A program made the translations under genes and the position numbers. A stretch of DNA of 18,055 nucleotides from SIG565 sp045647785 (GTDB taxonomy: Bacteria; Bacillota; Clostridia; Oscillospirales; Acutalibacteraceae), in assembly GCA_045647785.1 (NCBI GenBank), contig JAZRMU010000030.1, forward strand, positions 1-18,055, in the 5' to 3' direction. Below are positions 1 to 7,955 of the stretch, one piece after another; position 1 is the first letter of the stretch, and each line of letters begins with the position of its first letter. The notes beneath the pieces were generated by a model, which did not search any database, was not told where the DNA came from, and was given only the letters and a program-made list of their open reading frames with translations.

Positions 1-82
1 TTTATAATATCATATTTTAAGATTTTTGCAATACCTCTTTACTTTTCTTGCGAATTTAGTTACAATAAATTTTGGTGATAAA

Positions 83-832
83 ATGAAATTAGAAGGCCTT
101 ATTAAAACCGATTGCAATATTTTGCAGTTTGACACTCTACCCTCCACTAATGATACCGCAAAGGATTTGGGGTTGGAGGGCGCTAAAGAAAACACTATCG
201 TGATAGCCGGAGCACAGACAGCGGGCAGAGGCAGAATGGGGCGACAGTTTTTTTCGCCCGATAATAGCGGGATTTATATGAGTATTCTGCTGCGCCCAAG
301 GTTTTCGGCAGAGGATAGCCGCCTTTTAACCCCAGCGGCTGCAGTAGCGGTTGCCGAGGCGATTGACAGCGTATGCAAGACTGACTGCAAAATTAAATGG
401 GTAAACGATATTTATTTATCGGATAAAAAAGTTTGCGGTATTTTAACCGAAAACACATTTGAAAAGGGCAGCTTTTTCTCGGTTGTTGGTATTGGAATTA
501 ATGTTTTTAAGCCAACAGGCGGGTTTCCCGACGAAATCAGAGATATAGCAGATTTCATTTTGGAAAGCGGAACGAAGGAGATAAGGAGCCGCCTTATAGC
601 GGAGGTTATTGACCGATTTAATTATTACTACAATTTACTTCCCGACACAGCTTTTTTAAGGCTCTACCGCGAGAAATCAAATTTAATAGGCAAAGAGATT
701 ACCTATATAAAAAATGGTGAGGAAATAACCGCAACCGTTTTGGATATCGACGATAACGCCGCGCTAATAGTAGATTTAGGCGATAAAACCGATTCCTTAT
801 TCACAGGTGAGGTTTCGGTTAAAATTAAATAA
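83..832 (+). CDS. birA: Biotin--[acetyl-CoA-carboxylase] ligase, catalytic form without HTH domain
   Basis: Activates biotin with ATP to biotinyl-AMP and transfers it to the lysine of biotin carboxyl carrier proteins; cytosolic. About 249 residues. Seen: STND near residue 21, the biotin/ATP loop GRGRMGR at 48-54, KWVNDI at 105-110 followed by KKVCGIL, and GIGIN at 136-140 (all hallmarks of the BirA/LplA-like fold). A C-terminal SH3-like segment (IGKEITYIKNGEE... GEVSVKI) follows. There is no N-terminal winged helix, so this is the monofunctional type and should not repress biotin genes itself. The frame is open back to an ATG at 26, but I choose the ATG at 83: it has a GGTGA site 5-10 nt upstream and the family homology begins directly after it. 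A TATAAT at 3-8 could be a -10 box, with its -35 outside the window; TTTACT (38-43) with TACAAT (61-66) is an alternative. Confidence 0.93.
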   Translation: MKLEGLIKTDCNILQFDTLPSTNDTAKDLGLEGAKENTIVIAGAQTAGRGRMGRQFFSPDNSGIYMSILLRPRFSAEDSRLLTPAAAVAVAEAIDSVCKTDCKIKWVNDIYLSDKKVCGILTENTFEKGSFFSVVGIGINVFKPTGGFPDEIRDIADFILESGTKEIRSRLIAEVIDRFNYYYNLLPDTAFLRLYREKSNLIGKEITYIKNGEEITATVLDIDDNAALIVDLGDKTDSLFTGEVSVKIK

Positions 833-846
833 ATTACTGCATAAAA

Positions 847-876
847 AAATCCCGACTTCTGCAGAAGTCGGGATTT
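847..876 (-). terminator. Intrinsic terminator between convergent birA and gapA
   Basis: Perfect palindrome: arm AAATCCCGACTTC, loop TGCA, arm GAAGTCGGGATTT. On the minus strand the stem is followed by a run of seven T (840s), so it is a strong terminator for gapA, whose stop is at 891. On the plus strand the downstream sequence (TTTAAAATTTTG) is less uniform but it may also stop birA transcripts, making it bidirectional. Confidence 0.9.
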
Positions 877-890
877 AAAATTTTGCTTAA

Positions 891-1922
891 TTAGATTTCA
901 GCGAAGTACTTAATGGTGCGAACCATCTGGCTTGTGTAGGAGTTCTCGTTATCATACCAAGAAACAACCTGAACCTCATAAAGGTCGTCAGCGATTTTGC
1001 AAACCATTGTCTGGGTAGCATCAAAGAGTGAACCGTAACGCATACCGATAACATCGGAAGAAACGATTTCGTCCTCATTGTAGCCGAAGGACTCGCAAGC
1101 AGCAGCCTTCATAGCAGCGTTGATGCCCTCTTTAGTTACATCAGCACCCTTAACAACTGCGGTGAGGATGGTGGTCGAACCGGTCGGAACGGGAACGCGC
1201 TGTGCAGAGCCGATAAGCTTGCCGTTGAGTTCAGGAATTACAAGACCGATAGCCTTTGCAGCACCTGTAGAGTTAGGAACGATGTTAGCAGCACCTGCGC
1301 GTGCACGGCGAAGGTCGCCCTTTCTGTGAGGACCGTCAAGAATCATCTGGTCGCCAGTGTAAGCGTGGATGGTGCTCATGATACCGCTCTGAATGGGAGC
1401 GTAATCATTAAGAGCTTTAGCCATAGGAGCTAAGCAGTTGGTTGTGCAAGAAGCTGCAGAAATGATGGTATCTTCAGCAGTGAGGATGCCCTCGTTAACG
1501 CTGAATACGATAGTGGGAAGATCGTTGCCTGCAGGAGCAGAAATAACAACCTTTTTAGCGCCGGCATCAATGTGAGCCTGGCTCTTTTCCTTCGAGCAGT
1601 AGAAGCCTGTGCACTCGAGAACTACGTCTACGCCGATTTCGCCCCAAGGAAGGTCCTTAGCGTCCTTTTCAGCATAGATCTTAAGGGTCTTACCGTCAAC
1701 TGTGATGGTGCCTGCTTCATCATCGGCAGAAACTGTGTGAAGATTCTCACCGATAGTGCCGCAGTAACCGCCCTGTGCTGTATCATACTTAAGAAGATTA
1801 GCAAGCATAGAGGGCTTTGTAAGGTCGTTGATAGCTACTACATCGTAGCCTTCAGCACCAAACATCTGACGGAATGCGAGACGGCCGATACGACCGAATC
1901 CGTTAATAGCAACTTTAACCAT
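891..1922 (-). CDS. gapA: Type I glyceraldehyde-3-phosphate dehydrogenase
   Basis: Phosphorylating GAPDH, glycolytic, cytosolic tetramer: glyceraldehyde-3-phosphate + NAD+ + Pi to 1,3-bisphosphoglycerate. 343 residues, usual family length. Seen: N-terminal Rossmann motif GFGRIGR at 8-14; IND at 31-33, whose Asp33 is the usual NAD ribose contact, so NAD rather than NADP is expected; catalytic Cys159 in SAASCTTNC; His186 in IHAYTGDQ; C-terminal SWYDNE signature. ATG start with AGGAGG (1931-1936) 8 nt upstream. It is a single-gene unit with its own strong promoter (1954-1982) and terminator (847-876). The high-quality promoter and ribosome site fit a highly expressed glycolytic enzyme. Confidence 0.98.
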   Translation of the reverse strand: MVKVAINGFGRIGRLAFRQMFGAEGYDVVAINDLTKPSMLANLLKYDTAQGGYCGTIGENLHTVSADDEAGTITVDGKTLKIYAEKDAKDLPWGEIGVDVVLECTGFYCSKEKSQAHIDAGAKKVVISAPAGNDLPTIVFSVNEGILTAEDTIISAASCTTNCLAPMAKALNDYAPIQSGIMSTIHAYTGDQMILDGPHRKGDLRRARAGAANIVPNSTGAAKAIGLVIPELNGKLIGSAQRVPVPTGSTTILTAVVKGADVTKEGINAAMKAAACESFGYNEDEIVSSDVIGMRYGSLFDATQTMVCKIADDLYEVQVVSWYDNENSYTSQMVRTIKYFAEI

Positions 1923-1953
1923 TGGAAATTCCTCCTAAAAATTTATTATTTAT

Positions 1954-1982
1954 ATTGTACCCCAAAAAGAAAATTTTTTCAA
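1954..1982 (-). promoter_or_regulatory. Sigma-A-type promoter of gapA
   Basis: Read on the minus strand: -35 TTGAAA (1982-1977), 17-bp spacer, -10 TACAAT (1959-1954); each hexamer is 5/6 to consensus. The predicted start is about 1947, giving a ~25-nt leader that includes the AGGAGG site. I see no operator-like dyad in this short leader. The rest of the gap up to the stop at 2075 is AT-rich with no convincing terminator for the flavoprotein operon. Confidence 0.75.
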
Positions 1983-2074
1983 GGTCTTTTGACTAATTTT
2001 TAACAATTTTTTATAAAATTACACTTTTTCATTATTTTTGCATACATAGAACAAAAAAACAAAGCGAAATTTAT

Positions 2075-3646
2075 TTAAATTGCCGTTTTTATTATCGCCT
2101 CTGCGACACGCATACCATCTATGGCTGCCGACATAATGCCGCCCGCGTAGCCTGCGCCCTCGCCCGCAGGGTAAATTCCTGTGAACAAGTGCGCCCGATA
2201 CTCCTCGTCCCTTAAAATTCTCACGGGTGAGGACGAACGGGTTTCGGGAAAGGTGAGCGCGGCGTCAGGACTGGCAAAGCCACTGATTTTTCGCTCGAAA
2301 AGCGGCAACGCCTCCTTTAGCGACTGAACCACGAATTTCGGCAGAACCTCATTTATATCGGTCCTTATGGCTTTGGGTTTAACGGTTGGTGAGACCGCAT
2401 TATCACTATTTACCTCTTGGTTCAGCACATCTCCAACGAAGCAGAACGGCACACCGCAGCTGCTATAGGCGCGGCGTTCGATTTCGCGCTGAAATTCAAT
2501 TCCCGCCAGCACGCTGTCGCCCTCAAGGTCCTCGGGGCGCACCTCCACAAGCAGCGCAGAATTGGCATTTTCGCCGTTTCGCGCCGAATTGCTCATACCG
2601 TTTACACAGGTCATACGCTTTTCACTCGAAGCGTTTATAACCTCGCCTCCCGGACACATACAAAAGGTGTATACTCCCCTGCCGTTTTCTAAATGCACCG
2701 CCATTTTATAGTCTGCAGCGCCAAGTGCCGGATGCTTTGCGAATTCGCCATAGAGACTTTCGTTTATAGCCGACTGCTTATGCTCAATACGAGCTCCCAC
2801 GGAAAACGGCTTGCGAACAAACTCAAGTCCGCTATCAAGCAGCATTTTATAGGTATCTCTCGCCGAATGACCGATAGCCAAAACGAGGTAATCGCAGTCA
2901 TACAGCTTTTCCTCGCCGCCATCTATCGCTTTAGCGGCTGTAATGGCTCCGCATTTGCTTTGGAAGCCTATAAATTTAGCACCGAAATGTATGCTGCCAC
3001 CCAGTTCTATTATTTTCTTGCGGATATTTTTAACAACCCCGACCAAAACATCGGTACCGATATGGGGCTTTGCTTCATAAAGAATTTTTTCATCGGCTCC
3101 GCACTCGGCAAAGGTTTTAAGCACAACCGAAATGCGCTCATCCTTAATGCCTGTGTTGAGCTTTCCGTCAGAAAAAGTGCCGGCTCCGCCCTCGCCGAAC
3201 TGAACGTTGCTATCCTCATTCAGCTCGCCGCCCGACAAAAAGGAGGCAATATCGAGGCTGCGAGTATCGGCATCCTGTCCGCGCTCAAGCACGGTAACCT
3301 GAAGGCCCGCACGAGCCAGCGTTAGCGCTGCGAACATACCCGCAGGTCCAAAGCCTACAACCACAGCCTTTTTATTAGTGTTTCGAGCCTTTTGCCACAC
3401 ATATTCCTTTTTATTGTATGGCACAGCCTTCTTATTGCGGCTTAATATTACTTTTTCGTTCTCTGCCTCGACCAAAAAGGAGCAGCAAAAAACTATCCTG
3501 CTTTTGTGCCTTGCATCAACCGATTTTTTAAAAAGGATAGCTGATTTTATGGATTTTTGCGGCATTTTTAAAGCATCTGCCACGAGTGCCTTAACATTGG
3601 AAAAATCGGTTTCAAGCGGCAGTGTTATGTTTTGAAGAAGTATCAT
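2075..3646 (-). CDS. FAD-dependent dehydrogenase, COG2509-type
   Basis: Predicted FAD/NAD(P)-binding oxidoreductase of unknown substrate, about 523 residues, soluble. Seen: a ~95-residue N-terminal domain, then the FAD-binding dinucleotide motif VVVGFGPAGM (GFGPAG at about 98-103) followed by VLERG; further FGEGGAGTFSDGKLNTG, the second Rossmann-type stretch LVLAIGHSARD, and the C-terminal GEGAGYAGGIMSAAIDG. These are typical of the uncharacterised COG2509 dehydrogenases. The frame is open to an ATG at 3694, but I choose the ATG at 3646: it overlaps the stop of the upstream gene as ATGA (4 bp), the usual coupled-translation arrangement, with AAGGAG about 12 nt upstream; the longer start would overlap by 52 nt. 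Last gene of a three-gene operon. The substrate cannot be inferred. Confidence 0.88.
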   Translation of the reverse strand: MILLQNITLPLETDFSNVKALVADALKMPQKSIKSAILFKKSVDARHKSRIVFCCSFLVEAENEKVILSRNKKAVPYNKKEYVWQKARNTNKKAVVVGFGPAGMFAALTLARAGLQVTVLERGQDADTRSLDIASFLSGGELNEDSNVQFGEGGAGTFSDGKLNTGIKDERISVVLKTFAECGADEKILYEAKPHIGTDVLVGVVKNIRKKIIELGGSIHFGAKFIGFQSKCGAITAAKAIDGGEEKLYDCDYLVLAIGHSARDTYKMLLDSGLEFVRKPFSVGARIEHKQSAINESLYGEFAKHPALGAADYKMAVHLENGRGVYTFCMCPGGEVINASSEKRMTCVNGMSNSARNGENANSALLVEVRPEDLEGDSVLAGIEFQREIERRAYSSCGVPFCFVGDVLNQEVNSDNAVSPTVKPKAIRTDINEVLPKFVVQSLKEALPLFERKISGFASPDAALTFPETRSSSPVRILRDEEYRAHLFTGIYPAGEGAGYAGGIMSAAIDGMRVAEAIIKTAI

Positions 3647-4866
3647 AGCCCGGCTGCGCTCCTTGCCGCTATCGCAGCACTGCTCCAAGCCCATTGCAGA
3701 TTAAAGCCGCCGCAATCGCCATCGCAGTCGAGCAATTCACCTACAATATAAAGCCCGCTGTGTCGGCGAGACTCAAAGGTATCTATATCTATTTCCTTAA
3801 GACTAATACCGCCCGCCGTAACCTGCGAATTATTGAAGCCCGTATTGCCTGTAACTGTAAATGTGAAGCTCTTGATAACTCGGCACAGCAGATTTAGCTG
3901 CTTATCGGTAATATCGGATACATTTATATTAAGCGGAATCCCCGCCGCCTTTAGGAGAGCTTGACCAAGCCGCTTGTTTATAAGACCTGTTAAAAAGTTT
4001 TCGCTACTCCTTGCCGCTAAATTCCCGCGCCTTGAAAGTAGCATTTCAAAAAGCAGCTTGCCCTCGAAATCGGGCAGAATATCCAGCGCTACCTCAATTT
4101 TGCCGCTTCGCCTTGCGCTCTCGCGCGAGACGGCAAGAATGGCGGGACCCGAAAGTCCATATTCGGTGAAGAGAATTTCGCCGCAGCTGCTCGAAACACT
4201 CCTTCCGTTTTCAAAAAGTGTTGCCCTGCCCGAAAATTTAATTCCCTTTAACGAACGAACAACAGTTGTATCGGTTTTCAGCTGAACAATGGCGGGGGTT
4301 GTTTTGGCAGTTTTATAGCCTGTATCCCGCAAATAGCGCAGGGTATCGCCAAACGAGCCGAGCTTTGCGCCGCCCGAAAGCAGTCCGCACGCCAGAATTA
4401 CCCTGCGGGCAAAGAAATCGCCATTTTCGGTTTTTAAGCAATAATTATCGGTTTTAACAAATGCATCGACCTTGGTATTGCAAAGAATTTGAATGCCCAA
4501 CTCCTCGCAGCTGAAGCGCAGCGCATCAACCACAGCACCCGCCTGATAGGAAGCGGGATAGGCTCTGCCGTCCTCCTCGAAAACTATTTCAACGCCCATT
4601 TCGCGAAAAGCGCTCACGGTATCGTCTACGGTGAAATCACAAAGCGGCTTCGCTAAAAAATCAGGGGTTTCGCTATGGTAAAAACAGGGCTTTGCATAGC
4701 GGTTAGTTATATTACACTGACCGTTACCGGTTGTTATCAGCTTTTTGCCAACACGGTCGAGTGCTTCAAGAACTGCGATATTAAGCTTTTTATTTGTTTT
4801 TTTGGCGGTTATTGCAGCAAAAAGCCCCGCTGCACCACCGCCTACAACGGCTATATCGTAAAGCAT
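3643..4866 (-). CDS. HI0933/BaiN-family NAD(P)/FAD-dependent oxidoreductase
   Basis: Flavoprotein of the HI0933 family (which includes the bile-acid gene product BaiN and many unassigned housekeeping members), 407 residues, soluble. Seen: N-terminal FAD motif VVGGGAAGLF (GGGAAG at 9-14), then GKKLITTGNGQCNITN at 40-55, the family signature, and a C-terminal GGISLKEID... GLYIVGELLDCDGDCGGFNLQWAW block that closes the FAD site. The ATG overlaps the stop of the upstream membrane-protein gene by one base (TAATG), and its own stop overlaps the next start (ATGA), so translation is probably coupled along the operon. I do not assign bile-acid chemistry: the family is broad and no other bai genes are present. 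Many Firmicutes carry such a gene of unknown role. Confidence 0.92.
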   Translation of the reverse strand: MLYDIAVVGGGAAGLFAAITAKKTNKKLNIAVLEALDRVGKKLITTGNGQCNITNRYAKPCFYHSETPDFLAKPLCDFTVDDTVSAFREMGVEIVFEEDGRAYPASYQAGAVVDALRFSCEELGIQILCNTKVDAFVKTDNYCLKTENGDFFARRVILACGLLSGGAKLGSFGDTLRYLRDTGYKTAKTTPAIVQLKTDTTVVRSLKGIKFSGRATLFENGRSVSSSCGEILFTEYGLSGPAILAVSRESARRSGKIEVALDILPDFEGKLLFEMLLSRRGNLAARSSENFLTGLINKRLGQALLKAAGIPLNINVSDITDKQLNLLCRVIKSFTFTVTGNTGFNNSQVTAGGISLKEIDIDTFESRRHSGLYIVGELLDCDGDCGGFNLQWAWSSAAIAARSAAGL

Positions 4867-6128
4867 TAGTTCTCCTCGCCCTCGCTTGTTTCCTCCGGAT
4901 GTACCACAACACTTATAACGGATGCGCGGCGGTTATCGATTTCGGTAACGGTAAAATCGAGGTTACCGAACGAGAATTTATCACCCTCCTCGGGGATTTT
5001 ATCCAGCTTTTCCATAACCCAGCCGCCAAATGATACATTTTCGGTTTTTATATCATGGTCAAAAAATTCGGCAAAATCCTCGATACTCGTGAGACCGTCC
5101 ACGCGGTAGGTGTTGGGAGCTATTTCCTTAAAGTCCTCAACCACATCATCGTGCTCATCCCATATTTCACCAACCAATTCCTCGAGGATATCCTCCATTG
5201 TAACGATGCCGACCATACCGCCATATTCATCAACGACAACGGCGATATGAGATTTGGTCATTTTAAGCTCCTTAAGCAAAGCGTCGATATTCATCGACTG
5301 TGCAACGAACAAAGGCTCGGTTAAAATGTCGCGGATATCGCCTGTGAAAACGCTGCCGGCATTATAAAAATCCTTTTGATGAACAACACCGATGATATTA
5401 TCGATGCTTTCCTCGTAAACGGGCAGACGCGAAAACTTTGTGGATGAAAAAACGCGCGCAATTTCCTTTTTGGAGGTATCGACCGATACCGCCTCAACAT
5501 CTCCGCGGTGGGTTAAGATATCCTCTGCTTTACGGTCGCCAAACTCGATAACATTGCGGATAAGCTCGCTTTCCTCGTTATCAATGGTGCCGTCCTCCTC
5601 AACCTCTTGAACGAGCATCAAAAGCTCCTCTTGAGACATTTTTTTATCGTCGCTCGTTTTAAACACGAGTGATAAAAACCTTTTCCATGCCGAAAAAACA
5701 ATATTGAGCGGAGTAAAAAGGAAAATCAGCGCATTTATGAAGGGCGCCGAAAACATTGAGAATTTTTCGGGGTAATCCTTTGCGAGGCTTTTGGGGGAAA
5801 TTTCTCCGAAAACTAAAACTGCAACCGTAATAACCGCCGTTGAAATAGTGGCGCCTATATCACCGTACAGCTTTACAAAAAGCATAGTGCCGAGCGATGC
5901 CAAGGCGATGTTAACAATATTGTTTCCGATTAAAATTGTGGAAATCAGCTTATCGTAATTATCGTTTAGCTTGAGCACAAGGTCTGCTCTCTTATTTCCC
6001 GCCTCGGCGAGGGTTTTAATCCTTGTTTTGTTAAAGGTTGAAAATGCTGTTTCGGTTGCCGAAAAGTATGCTGAAAAAAGCACCAGAAAAGCCATAATCA
6101 CAATCGAAATAATGGTATGAGATTCCAT
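4866..6128 (-). CDS. CNNM/CorC (HlyC-CorC) family membrane protein with CBS pair
   Basis: Predicted divalent-cation (often Mg2+) transport or efflux protein, or its regulator, in the cytoplasmic membrane; 420 residues. Domains in order: DUF21/CNNM transmembrane domain (about 1-155, with ATETAFS near 24 and GEISPKSLA near 108), a CBS pair (about 200-320, including VVDEYGGMVGIVTMEDILEELVGEI at its end), and a C-terminal CorC_HlyC domain (about 330-412). All three are present and full length. Despite 'hemolysin' labels in databases, haemolysis is not implied. ATG start; AAAGGAG at 6143-6149 lies 14 nt upstream, longer than usual. First gene of the operon; its transcript begins near 6281, leaving a ~150-nt leader. 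Confidence 0.93.
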   Translation of the reverse strand: MESHTIISIVIMAFLVLFSAYFSATETAFSTFNKTRIKTLAEAGNKRADLVLKLNDNYDKLISTILIGNNIVNIALASLGTMLFVKLYGDIGATISTAVITVAVLVFGEISPKSLAKDYPEKFSMFSAPFINALIFLFTPLNIVFSAWKRFLSLVFKTSDDKKMSQEELLMLVQEVEEDGTIDNEESELIRNVIEFGDRKAEDILTHRGDVEAVSVDTSKKEIARVFSSTKFSRLPVYEESIDNIIGVVHQKDFYNAGSVFTGDIRDILTEPLFVAQSMNIDALLKELKMTKSHIAVVVDEYGGMVGIVTMEDILEELVGEIWDEHDDVVEDFKEIAPNTYRVDGLTSIEDFAEFFDHDIKTENVSFGGWVMEKLDKIPEEGDKFSFGNLDFTVTEIDNRRASVISVVVHPEETSEGEEN

Positions 6129-6165
6129 TTTCTTAAAATTTACTCCTTTTTAAATTAAAACATTT

Positions 6166-6212
6166 TAAAGCATAAAAAGCACATTCGCACAAAAAAGTGC
6201 AAATATGCTTTA
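6166..6212 (-). promoter_or_regulatory. Leader hairpin upstream of the CNNM/CorC gene
   Basis: In the transcript, TAAAGCATA (6212-6204) and TATGCTTTA (6174-6166) form a perfect 9-bp outer stem. Inside, one GCAC can pair with either of two GTGC copies, giving two alternative inner stems. It sits between the predicted start (about 6281) and the ribosome site at 6143-6149. It does not match a riboswitch family I know, and its U-tract is weak for a terminator. A regulatory role is an inference from position only. Confidence 0.4.
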
Positions 6213-6217
6213 GTCTA

Positions 6218-6256
6218 TTAATTATTCAATTTATTGCAACTGACTCCGTCGTCCAT
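6218..6256 (-). CDS. Possible 12-codon leader peptide (uORF)
   Basis: Within the leader, ATG at 6256 opens a 12-codon frame encoding MDDGVSCNKLNN and ending in TAA at 6218. An AAAGGT sequence lies about 10-15 nt upstream of the ATG, and the frame ends 6 nt before the leader hairpin. This layout resembles translated-leader attenuation, but a short frame of this size can occur by chance, and its codons show no run of one amino acid that would suggest a sensed aminoacyl-tRNA. Confidence 0.2.
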   Translation of the reverse strand: MDDGVSCNKLNN

Positions 6257-6287
6257 TTAAGGTTTACCTTTCAATAAATTTAAGTAC

Positions 6288-6315
6288 ATTATAGCAGATT
6301 TCCGGATTTTGTCAA
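6288..6315 (-). promoter_or_regulatory. Perfect-consensus promoter of the CNNM-flavoprotein operon
   Basis: Minus strand: -35 TTGACA (6315-6310), 16-bp spacer, -10 TATAAT (6293-6288). Both hexamers match the sigma-A consensus exactly. Expected start is about 6281, about 150 nt before the first ATG. Confidence 0.85.
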
Positions 6316-6343
6316 CTATTTGGCAGCAACAACAAGTTTTATA

Positions 6344-6372
6344 TTGTATTTACTATTAAAATGATTTATAAT
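6344..6372 (+). promoter_or_regulatory. Promoter of the SDR-DUF554 unit
   Basis: -10 TATAAT (6367-6372) is exact; a weaker -35 TTGTAT (6344-6349) lies 17 bp upstream. Divergent from the minus-strand promoter at 6288-6315; the two -35 regions are only ~28 bp apart, so one regulator could act on both. Start expected near 6379, leader ~23 nt. Confidence 0.65.
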
Positions 6373-6401
6373 GTTAGCATACTCAATTTGGAGGTAGATT
6401 T

Positions 6402-7154
6402 ATGGATATCGCTGTAATAACAGGTGCGTCGGCAGGTCTTGGCACCGAATATATCAAATGCCTCGACAACGGCCGCTATGATGAATTATGGATTATTGCA
6501 AGACGTAAAGACAGGCTTGAGGAAATTGCCGAAAGGACAAACACCTATTGCCGCGTATTAGCTATGGACATCACCAGCGAAGAGGGCTTTGCCGACTATA
6601 AAAGGCAGCTCGATGACCTGAAGCCCAATGTTAAAATGCTTATTAACAACGCGGGCTTTGGAAGGCTGGGATATTTTGAGGATATTGATGAGTCGGCAAC
6701 GCTCGGTATGGTTCGCCTTAACTGCGAGGCGCTGACCGCCTTTGCACACGCAACCATTCCCTATATGAGAAAGGGCGGAGAAATCATAAACATAAGCTCG
6801 ATAGCTTCGTTTGTTCCAAATGCGAGAATGACTGTTTACAGCTCGACAAAGGCTTATGTTACAAGCTTTTCCAGAGCGCTTCGTTTCGAACTCAAAAGAA
6901 AGAAAATCAATGTGTTGGCGGTATGCCCCGGACCTATGGACACCGAATTTTTGCCCGTTGCAAATATCGGCAAGGGCACAAGCCACACCTTTGACACGCT
7001 GCCAAGAGTTAGCCCCCAAATGATAGCAAAGCGTTCGCTTGCCGCTTCAAAACGAGGCAGGGCTATCTACACCGGCAGAATTTTCTATAAATTCTATCGC
7101 GCAATCTCCCGCATTGTGCCGCACAAGATACTTATGTTTTTTGCCCAAACCTGA
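6402..7154 (+). CDS. Short-chain dehydrogenase/reductase (SDR)
   Basis: Classical-SDR oxidoreductase using NAD(P)(H), 250 residues, soluble; substrate unknown. Seen: cofactor motif TGASAGLG at 7-14, NNAG at 82-85, catalytic Ser near 132-133 (NISSIAS), Tyr146 and Lys150 in YSSTK, and PGP at 176-178 after the active site. Arg34-Arg35 after the second strand (IIARRKDR) resemble the basic residues that bind the NADPH phosphate, so NADPH is the likelier cofactor (inference). It is closest in style to the DltE/COG0300 group. ATG start with GGAGGT (6390-6395) 6 nt upstream. The DUF554 gene follows after 14 nt, so the two are probably co-transcribed, although I see no functional link. Confidence 0.92.
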   Translation: MDIAVITGASAGLGTEYIKCLDNGRYDELWIIARRKDRLEEIAERTNTYCRVLAMDITSEEGFADYKRQLDDLKPNVKMLINNAGFGRLGYFEDIDESATLGMVRLNCEALTAFAHATIPYMRKGGEIINISSIASFVPNARMTVYSSTKAYVTSFSRALRFELKRKKINVLAVCPGPMDTEFLPVANIGKGTSHTFDTLPRVSPQMIAKRSLAASKRGRAIYTGRIFYKFYRAISRIVPHKILMFFAQT

Positions 7155-7168
7155 TGAGGTGAACAATT

Positions 7169-7876
7169 TTGCAAACTATACTCAATATTTTAAAAAGCGG
7201 AGCTTTAGTAAACTTTTTGCTTGTAATTTTAGGCAGCGCAGTTGGTCTTGTTTTTAAAAAGGGCATACCCGAGCGCGTTCGCAACGCGATTTTCACCGGT
7301 ATGGCACTGTGTGTGCTGCTAATCGGTGTTAGCGGTATGCTAAACGAACAGAATAATATACTCGTAATTATAATTTCCATGGCTGTTGGTGCTGTTATCG
7401 GCGAGCTGCTTGACCTTGATAAGGGCATACACACCCTTGCTGGCAAAATAGAAGGTGCCTTTAATAAAAAGGGCGGAAACACAAAAATCGCCGAGGGCTT
7501 TGTTTCGGCGACGCTGCTTTTCTGTGTCGGCGCTATGACGGTTGTCGGCTCAATAAACAGCGGTATTTCGGGCGACAATCTGACCCTTTATTCCAAAGGG
7601 CTTATCGACTGCATTGCGGCAATTCCCCTAACTGCCAGCTTTGGCGTTGGTGTTATGCTGGCGAGCTTTTCGGTGCTGATAATCGAGGGTGGTATTTCGC
7701 TGCTGGCAGTTTGGGTCGCTCCGCTGCTATCGGGCGAGATTATCGCTAATATGACGGCCGTCGGCTCGCTGCTTATCGTGGCTTTATCGCTCAATATGCT
7801 GGGGCTGACAAAAATAAAGGTGATGAACTATCTGCCCGCAATTTTTCTGCCAATTTTATTTTTAAGCCTGTTCTAA
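7169..7876 (+). CDS. DUF554 family integral membrane protein
   Basis: Polytopic membrane protein of unknown function, 235 residues. About six to seven hydrophobic segments cover most of the length. Family-like stretches are GALVNFLLVILGSAVGL at the N-terminus, SMAVGAVIGELLDLD in the middle, FCVGAMTVVGSINSG with KGLIDCIAAIPLTASFGVGV after it, and a C-terminal hydrophobic hairpin. The start is TTG at 7169, with GAGGTG (7156-7161) 7 nt upstream; no ATG lies nearby that would keep the N-terminal hydrophobic segment. It lies 14 nt after the SDR stop, so it likely shares that promoter. No terminator is visible after its stop; the next gene has its own promoter at 7897. Confidence 0.9.
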   Translation: MQTILNILKSGALVNFLLVILGSAVGLVFKKGIPERVRNAIFTGMALCVLLIGVSGMLNEQNNILVIIISMAVGAVIGELLDLDKGIHTLAGKIEGAFNKKGGNTKIAEGFVSATLLFCVGAMTVVGSINSGISGDNLTLYSKGLIDCIAAIPLTASFGVGVMLASFSVLIIEGGISLLAVWVAPLLSGEIIANMTAVGSLLIVALSLNMLGLTKIKVMNYLPAIFLPILFLSLF

Positions 7877-7896
7877 AGGCTGCCCGATATTATTCC

Positions 7897-7925
7897 TTGT
7901 AATTTAGAGGACATTATGTTATCAT
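7897..7925 (+). promoter_or_regulatory. Candidate promoter of the acyltransferase gene
   Basis: -35 TTGTAA (7897-7902), 17-bp spacer, -10 TATCAT (7920-7925). Start expected near 7932, ~24 nt before the chosen TTG start codon. Moderate match; read-through from the DUF554 gene is also possible because no terminator intervenes. Confidence 0.5.
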
Positions 7926-7955
7926 ATTTACAATATTATTTTGGCGGTGATTTTA

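Noticed and set aside
1572..2003. 143-codon plus-strand frame opposite gapA
   Set aside because: It lies antisense to the well-supported gapA gene and its promoter, has no ribosome site and no family-like sequence; it is a shadow of gapA codon use.
2693..3325. 210-codon plus-strand frame opposite the COG2509 dehydrogenase
   Set aside because: Antisense to a gene with clear FAD motifs; no Shine-Dalgarno, promoter or recognisable domain.
3647..3694. Upstream ATG at 3694 for the FAD-dependent dehydrogenase
   Set aside because: It would overlap the preceding gene by 52 nt and add 16 residues unlike the family; the ATGA junction at 3643-3646 is a better start.
3643..4866. Bile-acid 7-dehydroxylation gene (baiN) as a specific function
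   Set aside because: The HI0933 family is broad and widespread; without any other bai gene in the window, the specific assignment is not supported.
6129..6281. Mg2+ (M-box) or Mn2+ (yybP-ykoY) riboswitch in the CNNM/CorC leader
   Set aside because: The leader is too short for an M-box and lacks the conserved cores of either class; only simple hairpins are visible.
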